A DNA stretch of 11,782 nucleotides, from assembly GCA_024644125.1 (NCBI GenBank), contig JAHELQ010000122.1:1-11782 (forward strand), written 5' to 3'. Below are positions 5,686 through 11,782 of this stretch, one piece after another. Every line of letters starts with the position of its first letter. Within the stretch, counting starts at the first letter, position 1. The DNA is from Candidatus Aminicenantota bacterium (GTDB lineage: Bacteria > Acidobacteriota > Aminicenantia > UBA2199). Position numbers and translations under genes: made by a program. The notes under the pieces are model-generated. The model did not search any database and was not told the DNA's origin. It saw only the letters and a list, made by a program, of their open reading frames with translations.

Positions 5686-5704
5686 AAATACATATTGTGT
5701 ATTT
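5686..5704. promoter_or_regulatory. Inverted repeat upstream of asnB
   Basis: AAATACA (5686-5692) and TGTATTT (5698-5704) are a perfect 7-bp inverted repeat around TATTG. It lies three bases after the AraC-type stop codon and about 40 bases before the asnB start. It could be an operator or a weak RNA hairpin; no clear -35/-10 pair was found beside it. Confidence 0.35.
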
Positions 5705-5742
5705 TGGGGGCTCCGGCACAATATAGAAGGAGGATTTGCAGT

Positions 5743-7617
5743 ATGTGCGGAATTTGCGGAGTATACGATTTAAAGCATAACAAGAGAACCGATATCTCCA
5801 TTGTCAAAAAAATGAGCAGTAAGCTCCACCACCGGGGACCGGACGGTTCCAACCATTTCTGCGACGGCAACATCGCCCTGGGATTCACCAGGTTGAGTAT
5901 CATCGATCTGGAGGGAGGGATGCAGCCCCTTACCAACGAGGACGATTCGCTCATCCTGGTTTGCAACGGTGAAATTTTCAATTATATTGAATTGAGGGAA
6001 GCACTGGAATCTAAAGGCCATGCCTTTAAAACCAGAACCGATGTGGAGGTTCTGCTTCATTTGTATGAAGAGCACGGAACCGATTTTTTGAATATGCTGA
6101 ACGGGCAATTCGCCTTCGTTATTTTCGACTTCAAAAAGCGACAATTGTTCGGCGCCCGCGACCATTTCGGCGTGATTCCCTTCTTCTATACCATAACCGA
6201 CGATCTCTTCATCTTCGGTTCCGAGATCAAGGCCATTCTGGAGCATCCGGTAGTGAAACGGGAAGTCGATCTAGTCGGTTTGGACCAGGTATTCTCCTTT
6301 CCCGGAATGATCGCCCCTAGAACCATGTTCAAAAACATCCGCAGCCTGGAGAACGGGCATTATATTGTAATCCAGGGCCCGGACAACATCCGGGATGTGG
6401 AATATTGGGATTTGGTCTACCCCGAGGAAGGAGAGATCCAGTACAAGAGCGATGAATCCTACTACCGGGAAAAAATTCGCGAACTCATCACACAATCGGT
6501 GCGATTGAGATTGCGCTCGGATGTGCCCGTCGGCTTTTATATCAGCGGCGGATTAGATTCTTCCATCACAACCGCGGTGGCCAATCAATTAACTCCGGAT
6601 GTGAGGCGCTACTCGTTCGCCATCGATTTTGTGGAGAAGGAGATATCCGAGTCAAAGTACCAGAGAATCATGTCTGATTTTGTACAATCCATCCACCACG
6701 AGAAGCTCTTCCTCTTTTCAGATATAAGCGAGCGTATGCCCAAAGCCATCTACCACAGCGAGTGCGCCCTCAAGGAATCGTACAACACGGCGTCCCTGGC
6801 GCTGTCCGAAGCGGTGCGGGCCAAAAACATCAAGGTCATCCTCACCGGCGAAGGATCGGATGAGATTTTCGCAGGTTATGTCGGCTACCGCTTCGACCGG
6901 TTGCGGCAACTGCAAAAAAAAGAGGCGACCGCCGAGACCGAGTTCGAGGACGAACTCAGGGAAAAACTCTGGGGCGACCGGGATTTCTTTTATGAAAAGA
7001 ACCAGTACGCTTTCAGGCGGACAAAACAGGAATTGTACTCCAATCGGGTGAACGAGCGGTACGAAGAGGTGGATTGCCTGAACCACTATGTGATCAAAAA
7101 AGAACGGTTGAAAAACCGCGATCTGGTGCATCGCCGGTCTTATCTCGACATGAAGCTCAGGCTGGCGGATCATTTGATATCCGATCACGGCGACCGCATG
7201 GCGATGGGCAATTCAGTGGAGGCCCGTTATCCGTTTCTGGATAAGGATCTGGTGGAATTCGCAGCGCAAGTGCCTCCGGACCTCAAACTCAAGGATTTTG
7301 AAGAGAAATACATCTTGAAAGAAATGGCAAAAGGTTTGATTCCAGGAGAAATCGTCAACCGCGAAAAATTTGGATTCGTGGCGCCCGGCAGTCCATATCT
7401 CTTGAAGCGGAATATCGAGTACATCAACGACCTGCTCTCCTATGACCGCATCAAGTCGCAGGGGTACTTCAATCCGGATACTGTCGAAAAACTCAAAAAA
7501 CAGTACACTCAGGAGGGTTTCACCATCAATGTGCCATTCGACAGCGACATGCTCATCATTGTGTTGACGTTCGGAATTTTCCTGGAGCAATTCGGTATGC
7601 CGGATATGGGCATGTGA
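5743..7617 (+). CDS. asnB: Glutamine-hydrolysing asparagine synthetase homologue (AsnB family) in a biosynthetic cluster
   Basis: This is a 624-residue two-domain amidotransferase. After removal of Met1, Cys2 of MCGICGVYD is the glutaminase nucleophile. R31 in HRGPDG, N75 and E77 in NGEIFNY, and D100 in RTDVEVL are the expected glutamine-binding residues. The synthetase domain has the PP-loop SGGLDSS (268-274), GEGSDEIFAGY (from 369) and GDRMAMGNSVEARYPFLD, all as in active enzymes. It should use ATP and glutamine to amidate a carboxylate, normally aspartate to asparagine. The start is fixed by Cys2 and the GGAGG site at 5729-5733; the frame is open further upstream but that part is not family sequence. 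In this context it may supply asparagine or amidate the peptide product. Conserved Cys2 argues against beta-lactam synthetase, which lacks it. Confidence 0.93.
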   Translation: MCGICGVYDLKHNKRTDISIVKKMSSKLHHRGPDGSNHFCDGNIALGFTRLSIIDLEGGMQPLTNEDDSLILVCNGEIFNYIELREALESKGHAFKTRTDVEVLLHLYEEHGTDFLNMLNGQFAFVIFDFKKRQLFGARDHFGVIPFFYTITDDLFIFGSEIKAILEHPVVKREVDLVGLDQVFSFPGMIAPRTMFKNIRSLENGHYIVIQGPDNIRDVEYWDLVYPEEGEIQYKSDESYYREKIRELITQSVRLRLRSDVPVGFYISGGLDSSITTAVANQLTPDVRRYSFAIDFVEKEISESKYQRIMSDFVQSIHHEKLFLFSDISERMPKAIYHSECALKESYNTASLALSEAVRAKNIKVILTGEGSDEIFAGYVGYRFDRLRQLQKKEATAETEFEDELREKLWGDRDFFYEKNQYAFRRTKQELYSNRVNERYEEVDCLNHYVIKKERLKNRDLVHRRSYLDMKLRLADHLISDHGDRMAMGNSVEARYPFLDKDLVEFAAQVPPDLKLKDFEEKYILKEMAKGLIPGEIVNREKFGFVAPGSPYLLKRNIEYINDLLSYDRIKSQGYFNPDTVEKLKKQYTQEGFTINVPFDSDMLIIVLTFGIFLEQFGMPDMGM

Positions 7618-7667
7618 GGGAAACGTCGTTTGGAGTTGAATGATTATAAATTAAGGAGTGCGAATAT

Positions 7668-8636
7668 ATGATTTATCTAAGCGAGTCCGATATTTTGAAA
7701 ATTGGGATCAGGTGGAACGAAGTGGTGGATGTGATCGAAGAGGCGGTAGGTGATCTGGGGCGCAAGGATTTTGCCCAGCCGGTGAAACCCTATCTCCGGT
7801 ACCGCGACCTGAAAAACCGGATTATCGCGATGCCCGCCTTTATCGGCGGCAACTTCGATGTGGCGGGGATCAAGTGGATTGCCAGCTTCCCTGATAATAT
7901 AAACAGCGGCATACCCAGAGCCCATAGCGTCATTATTCTCAACGAAGCCGACACCGGACGGCCGATGGCGGTGATCAACACAGCGCTTCTCAGCATCATC
8001 AGAACCTCCGCCGTGACCGGCTTGATGATCCGGTATTTCGATAAAGTGCGCCCCCTGGGCAAGGTCAATGTAGGAATGACCGGCTGGGGTCCCATTGGAC
8101 AGCATCATTACAAGATGTGCATGGAAATGTTCGGCGACAAAATCGAGAAGTTCTTCCTCTACGATTTGCGTCCCGTGAATCTCGACGGCATGGATTTGCC
8201 CGGCAAAGAGAAGATCGTGGTGACCGACAACTGGCGGGACGCCTACACCCAATCGGAAATTTTCATGACCTGTACCGTATCGAAGGCTCCCTACATCGAT
8301 ATCCGGCCGCCCAAAGGCTCGTTGCAGCTCAATATCTCTTTACGGGATTACACAACCTCTATATTCGAATACGTCAAGGATGCCATTATCGTTGACGACT
8401 GGGAAGAGGTGTGCCGCGAAAAGACAGACGTGGAGATGATGCATCTGGACAAGGGACTGCAAGAAGCGGGTACAAAATCCATCGTGGATATGGTGACCGG
8501 CGATTGCATGAAAAATTACGCCCCGGACCAGCCCATTATGTTCAATCCCATGGGTATGGCGGTGTTCGATATGGCTGTGGCCGCTTATTATCTGAAAACG
8601 GCTAAAGAGAAGAAGATCGGCCGTGAACTTGATTGA
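7668..8636 (+). CDS. sbnB: SbnB-like 2,3-diaminopropionate biosynthesis dehydrogenase
   Basis: This 322-residue protein belongs to the ornithine cyclodeaminase/mu-crystallin superfamily and most resembles SbnB. Family landmarks are GIKWIASFPDN near residue 67 (K69 at the superfamily's catalytic lysine position), SAVTGLMIRYF, the dinucleotide-binding GWGPIG (139-144), IIVDDWEE (D243/D244) and the closing PIMFNPMGMAVFDMAVA. In staphyloferrin B biosynthesis, SbnA joins O-phosphoserine and glutamate. SbnB then oxidises the product with NAD+ to release 2-oxoglutarate and L-2,3-diaminopropionate. A building block of that kind is thus predicted for this cluster. An AAGGAG site (7653-7658) lies nine bases before the ATG. 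The gene follows asnB by 50 bases. SbnA is not in the window. A plain ornithine cyclodeaminase is the main alternative. Confidence 0.82.
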   Translation: MIYLSESDILKIGIRWNEVVDVIEEAVGDLGRKDFAQPVKPYLRYRDLKNRIIAMPAFIGGNFDVAGIKWIASFPDNINSGIPRAHSVIILNEADTGRPMAVINTALLSIIRTSAVTGLMIRYFDKVRPLGKVNVGMTGWGPIGQHHYKMCMEMFGDKIEKFFLYDLRPVNLDGMDLPGKEKIVVTDNWRDAYTQSEIFMTCTVSKAPYIDIRPPKGSLQLNISLRDYTTSIFEYVKDAIIVDDWEEVCREKTDVEMMHLDKGLQEAGTKSIVDMVTGDCMKNYAPDQPIMFNPMGMAVFDMAVAAYYLKTAKEKKIGRELD

Positions 8637-8663
8637 TAGGGAACAATCTCCAGCCCTGGACAC

Positions 8664-9371
8664 ATGACGGAAATTTACGCCCTGAATATAGAACGACAAC
8701 TGGACGAAAGCCTCTTCACTGGGCTTCTCCAGCACGTGAATCCGGAAAAAAGATACCGGATCCGCCGCTTCCTCCGTTGGGAAGACGCGCACCGGGGTCT
8801 ATTGGCCGAATTGTTGATCCGCCGGCAAATTATTGAATTGACCGGCATGAATAACCGTGATATCTCCTTTTATTTCAATGAATATGGAAAACCCTCGCTT
8901 GTGGGGCAGGGGGGATTCCATTTCAATCTGTCGCATTCCGGCATCTGGGTGGTCTGCGCTATCGACCGCCATGCGGTGGGTATCGATGTGGAGAAAGTGT
9001 CGCCGATTGATTTCGGCATTTCGAGGAATTTCTTCAACGAAGACGAACATCGCGATTTGATGAGCCGGGATGAACAGGATAGGTTGTCCTATTTTTTTAC
9101 CCTCTGGACCTTGAAGGAAAGTTATATCAAGGCCGAAGGCAAGGGATTGTCGATCCCCCTCGATTCTTTCAGCATGAACGCGCTGGATACTGGAAACATC
9201 AGTATCCGGGTGGTGGACCGGACCGACGCCGGTAGGTTTTTTAAATTGTATCAGATACATCGAGATTACAAACTGGCCATTTGCACCGCGCACACCGATT
9301 TCCCGGAAGCGGTACAGATGCTGGGGCTGGAAGAATTGATATCGTATTTCGGTGAAAATACCAGACTCTAA
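8664..9371 (+). CDS. 4'-phosphopantetheinyl transferase, Sfp/Gsp type
   Basis: The 235-residue length and motifs fit Sfp-type enzymes that attach the phosphopantetheine arm of CoA to a serine of carrier proteins. Visible motifs are NEYGKP (72-77), FHFNLSHS (85-92), GIDVEK with metal ligands D108 and E110, and WTLKESYIKAEGKG from residue 148 with E152 as the third ligand and K151 beside it. All catalytic positions are therefore present. Sfp-type enzymes act on NRPS and PKS carrier domains, which supports a megasynthase beyond the right edge. It begins 27 bases after sbnB with a poor ribosome-binding site and ends 18 bases before the thioesterase gene, consistent with one operon. Confidence 0.93.
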   Translation: MTEIYALNIERQLDESLFTGLLQHVNPEKRYRIRRFLRWEDAHRGLLAELLIRRQIIELTGMNNRDISFYFNEYGKPSLVGQGGFHFNLSHSGIWVVCAIDRHAVGIDVEKVSPIDFGISRNFFNEDEHRDLMSRDEQDRLSYFFTLWTLKESYIKAEGKGLSIPLDSFSMNALDTGNISIRVVDRTDAGRFFKLYQIHRDYKLAICTAHTDFPEAVQMLGLEELISYFGENTRL

Positions 9372-9389
9372 AAATTGACGAGGTGATGA

Positions 9390-10106
9390 ATGCGTAATGT
9401 AAGATTGTTTTGCTTTCCGTACGCCGGTGGTTCGGCTACGGTTTACAATACCTGGAAGCCGTTTCTCCAGGGACATGTGGAACTGATTCCCGTGGAATTG
9501 GCAGGTCGCGGCCGCAGGATCAAAGAACCCTTGCTGGCGAATATCGCTGAAACCGCGGATGATATTATCGACAGAATCGATGGCGATCTTTCCAAAGGGC
9601 CGTTCGCGTTGTTGGGTCACAGCATGGGAGCCGCCATCGCATTGGAATTGAGCCACAAAATCCGTGCGCGAAAGGGCCTCGCGCCGGCTCACGTATTCCT
9701 TTCGGGCCGCAGACCTCCACATATCAAAAAGGAGACCGATAAAATGTTCCACTTGATGTCCGAGGACACCTTCAGAAAAGAGGTGCTTGAATTGGGCGGC
9801 ACGCCGCGAGAGTTCTTCGAGCATCCTGAACTTCTGGAAATTTTCCTGCCCATGCTTAGAAGCGATTTCAAGAACAACGAAACATACGAGCCGCAAGCCG
9901 GACAAACTCCGGTAACAGCAAATTGCACTGTGTTATGGGGAGTCGAAGATGATATGGAAGCGGCGGAAGTGAAAGAATGGGAACGTTATTTCAACGGCGA
10001 CTGCGCAGTTTACGATTTTAACGGTGGCCATTTTTTTATTCATGATTATAAAGAGGATATCGCCAGGATCATCAACCAGAAACTGATGGAGGAATTGTCC
10101 CGGTAA
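9390..10106 (+). CDS. Type II thioesterase (GrsT/SrfA-D family)
   Basis: The 238-residue alpha/beta hydrolase starts with the family hallmark RLFCFPYAGGSATVY. It then has PVELAGRGRR, the nucleophile elbow GHSMGA with Ser78, an acid in GVEDD (D187 or D188) and the catalytic histidine H214 in GGHFFI. Stand-alone type II thioesterases remove wrong or stalled acyl and aminoacyl groups from carrier-protein arms of NRPS and PKS assembly lines. A GAGGTGA site (9380-9386) is four bases before ATG 9390; the overlapping ATG at 9386 stops after three codons. It is located between the phosphopantetheinyl transferase and the S51-like gene with gaps under 20 bases. Confidence 0.93.
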   Translation: MRNVRLFCFPYAGGSATVYNTWKPFLQGHVELIPVELAGRGRRIKEPLLANIAETADDIIDRIDGDLSKGPFALLGHSMGAAIALELSHKIRARKGLAPAHVFLSGRRPPHIKKETDKMFHLMSEDTFRKEVLELGGTPREFFEHPELLEIFLPMLRSDFKNNETYEPQAGQTPVTANCTVLWGVEDDMEAAEVKEWERYFNGDCAVYDFNGGHFFIHDYKEDIARIINQKLMEELSR

Positions 10107-10123
10107 TTGGCGTAGGTGAGTAC

Positions 10124-10957
10124 ATGGATAACGAGATAAAAGAAACGCCCAAAAGTGTCATAAAACCAATATTTCTGCTGGCGGATAGCCAGATTCTTTT
10201 CTGGAACGACTCTCAGGGCCCGTTCTTGAACCGGCTTCGCAACCTGTTGGAAGAGGCTAAACCCGGAAAAGAATACAAAGCCGCCTATATCGGCGCCTCG
10301 AATGGCGACAAACCCGAATATTACGAGATATTCGAAAGCGCCATGAAGCAGGTCAACATCACCCGATGCCGCATGATCCCATCGAATCCGGAAGCGGACG
10401 ATTTCGAATTCCTGACCGACGCAGACATCATTCTTCTGGCCGGCGGAGACACCAGAACCGGTTGGGACATTATCAACGAAAATGGAATTCAAGAAAAATT
10501 AGTGGAGTGTTATTACAATGGCGCGGTCATGATGGGTGTCAGCGCAGGCGCCGTTCAACTGGGTCTGAAGGGATGGTCGGATCGGCAGGATAATGATTTA
10601 GAGCCGGCGGACTATTTCACCACCATGCAATTGGTACCCATCATCGTCGATGTGCATGACGAGGAAAACTCGTGGCATCGCCTGGGGAAAATTGTCGCCG
10701 AAGGGGGACAGTACACTCACGGACTTGGGGTCCCTACCGGAGGCGCCGCCATCTATCACACCGACGGCGCTTACGAAGCGGTACGCCACACACTGACGGA
10801 ATTTTTCTATATTGACGAGCAATTGAAGCAGTCGCTCATCCTCCCGCCAAAACCGGACGAGGAGAGCGAAAAGCCTGTGGCGGCTCCGAAAAAGAAGCGA
10901 CCCTCAAAACCCAAAACGTCAACCAAAGCGAAGAAGAGCGGAGCGCGGAAGAACTGA
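10124..10957 (+). CDS. Peptidase S51 / cyanophycinase-like protein with basic C-terminal tail
   Basis: This is a 277-residue protein of the class I glutamine-amidotransferase-like fold. KAAYIGASNGDKPEYYEIF near residue 48 and LLAGGDTR near 104 are family motifs. GVSAGAV holds the nucleophile elbow with Ser140, and VDVHDEENSW holds His178. The S51 family contains dipeptidase E and cyanophycinase, serine peptidases acting on aspartyl peptides. By counting from His178, the position of the cyanophycinase catalytic Glu is Thr205 (GLGVPTGG instead of the usual G-I-D-E). The arginines that follow the histidine in cyanophycinase are also missing. The last 40 or so residues are a Lys/Pro-rich disordered tail. 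Activity may be altered. It lies 17 bases after the thioesterase gene with an AGGTGAG site, so it is part of the pathway operon. Confidence 0.8.
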   Translation: MDNEIKETPKSVIKPIFLLADSQILFWNDSQGPFLNRLRNLLEEAKPGKEYKAAYIGASNGDKPEYYEIFESAMKQVNITRCRMIPSNPEADDFEFLTDADIILLAGGDTRTGWDIINENGIQEKLVECYYNGAVMMGVSAGAVQLGLKGWSDRQDNDLEPADYFTTMQLVPIIVDVHDEENSWHRLGKIVAEGGQYTHGLGVPTGGAAIYHTDGAYEAVRHTLTEFFYIDEQLKQSLILPPKPDEESEKPVAAPKKKRPSKPKTSTKAKKSGARKN

Positions 10958-10966
10958 CGGATTGTC

Positions 10967-11782
10967 ATGAAGCCTGCCGAAGAAAAGTCGATCCACCGGA
11001 AGGTCAAAGATCAATACGAACGGTTTCCCTATCCGGACATCGATCCTCACGTGGATCGCCCGGGTTTATTGGTGTCGGGTCATCTGGAATTGATGTGCGA
11101 TATCGTCTGGGCGGGAAAAAAGAAACCCGGCGAACTGCGGGTGTTGGACGCCGGTTGCGGAACCGGCGGCCCATTGGTGGCAATGGCGCTCCAATATCCC
11201 GGCGCCCGGATGGTGGGGATCGATTTCAGCTACGCTTCCATAGACAAAGCCCGCCGCCTGGCAGTCCGCCACGGCGTGAAAAACATCACTTTCTTCGAGC
11301 GCTCCATCGAATCGGTGGCGGATCTGGGAGAAACATTCGACTTTATCATTTCATCGGGAGTGATCCATCATCTTGAAAATCCAGCCGCGGGTTTGTATGC
11401 TCTGGGGCGGGTGTTGGATCCTCAAGGCGCCGTATCCATTATGTTGTATGGGAAATATGGACGCATCGGCGTCAATATGCTACAAGATGCCATGCGACTC
11501 CTGGCTCCGGTTTTAGGCACCATGGAGGAGAGCATTCAATTGGCGCGGGATCTGGCATTGCGGGTTCCCCCCTGGCACCCGTTCGCCCCCCGGCTCAAAG
11601 GGCGTGAGATCAACGAGGGAAAAGCGGCGGGGATCGTGGATCTATTGCTTCATGAAAACGACATTCCCTTTGACGCGCCGGCCATTTTCAAATTGTGCTC
11701 GGATGCGGATATGCGCTTTTACCGCTGGTTGTTCCCCGCCATGTACGAGCCGTCCCAATTTATCGCAGATCCCGATTTCCTC
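10967..11782 (+). CDS. SAM-dependent methyltransferase (class I), C-terminus cut by window edge
   Basis: 272 codons are open to the window edge. The N-terminus has VKDQYERFPYPDIDP, an opening seen in a group of uncharacterised methyltransferases. It is followed by the SAM-binding motif VLDAGCGTGG (59-68), the acidic end of strand 2 in MVGIDFSY, and FDFIISSGVIHHLENP for motifs IV and V. These are the standard landmarks of the Methyltransf_11/25 type fold. After this core comes a roughly 120-residue alpha-helical extension (LGTMEESIQLARDLALRV onward), longer than in minimal enzymes, which may recognise the substrate. The ATG lies nine bases after the S51-like gene without a clear ribosome-binding site, so translation may rely on coupling. 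It is a candidate tailoring enzyme for the peptide product; whether it methylates O, N or C cannot be seen. Confidence 0.88.
   Translation, partial: MKPAEEKSIHRKVKDQYERFPYPDIDPHVDRPGLLVSGHLELMCDIVWAGKKKPGELRVLDAGCGTGGPLVAMALQYPGARMVGIDFSYASIDKARRLAVRHGVKNITFFERSIESVADLGETFDFIISSGVIHHLENPAAGLYALGRVLDPQGAVSIMLYGKYGRIGVNMLQDAMRLLAPVLGTMEESIQLARDLALRVPPWHPFAPRLKGREINEGKAAGIVDLLLHENDIPFDAPAIFKLCSDADMRFYRWLFPAMYEPSQFIADPDFL

Noticed and set aside
5695..5742. In-frame upstream extension of asnB (16 extra codons)
   Set aside because: Class II glutamine amidotransferases need Cys directly after the initiator Met; the MCGICG start at 5743 has a GGAGG site at the right distance.
5743..7617. Beta-lactam synthetase or lasso-peptide cyclase instead of AsnB
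   Set aside because: Cys2 and the other glutaminase residues are intact, and no lasso precursor or leader-peptidase gene is seen nearby.
8799..9905. 368-codon open frame on the minus strand opposite the PPTase and thioesterase genes
   Set aside because: It lies fully antisense to two genes with intact catalytic motifs; its translation is rich in His, Arg and Gln with no family signature and is a codon-bias shadow.

Overview
The window looks like a chromosomal stretch of an uncultivated Gram-negative bacterium. My best guess is the Acidobacteriota/Candidatus Aminicenantes neighbourhood. This is inferred from a DUF6599-like protein coupled to a Tat-type DUF362 lipoprotein, a 113-residue AraC-type regulator in front of nonribosomal-peptide accessory genes, and a RAYT-like transposase remnant flanked by GGGGACAGG-type repeats. 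No marker gene is present, so the taxonomy stays tentative.

Region 1 (1-2500) is a patchwork. At the left edge, on the minus strand, is the N-terminus of a type I restriction-modification methylase (HsdM) with a strong sigma70-type promoter. Next to it lie the remains of a REP-associated tyrosine (Y1/HUH) transposase between inverted repeats and a 29-codon stub resembling the start of an IS3-type OrfA. A small translationally coupled pair follows: a zinc-ribbon-like protein and a three-helix membrane protein. After that comes a frameshifted small membrane-protein gene, and then about 450 bp without a convincing gene that carry three short tandem repeats and a long hairpin.

Region 2 (2526-5103) is a plus-strand envelope operon: a 63-residue membrane protein, a secreted DUF6599-like protein, a Tat lipoprotein of the DUF362 family whose gene overlaps the previous one by 4 bp, and a small lipoprotein with a possible NTF2-like fold.

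Region 3 (5341 to the right edge) is the leading part of a nonribosomal peptide (or NRPS/PKS) biosynthetic gene cluster. It starts with a DNA-binding-only AraC-type regulator. Six closely spaced genes follow: a glutamine-dependent asparagine synthetase homologue (AsnB), an SbnB-like dehydrogenase for 2,3-diaminopropionate, an Sfp-type phosphopantetheinyl transferase, a type II thioesterase, a peptidase S51/cyanophycinase-like protein with a basic tail, and a SAM-dependent methyltransferase cut by the window edge. Together these would make an unusual amino acid, activate carrier proteins, edit mis-primed carriers and tailor the product. The megasynthases themselves, the SbnA partner and the exporter are not in the window and are expected further right.
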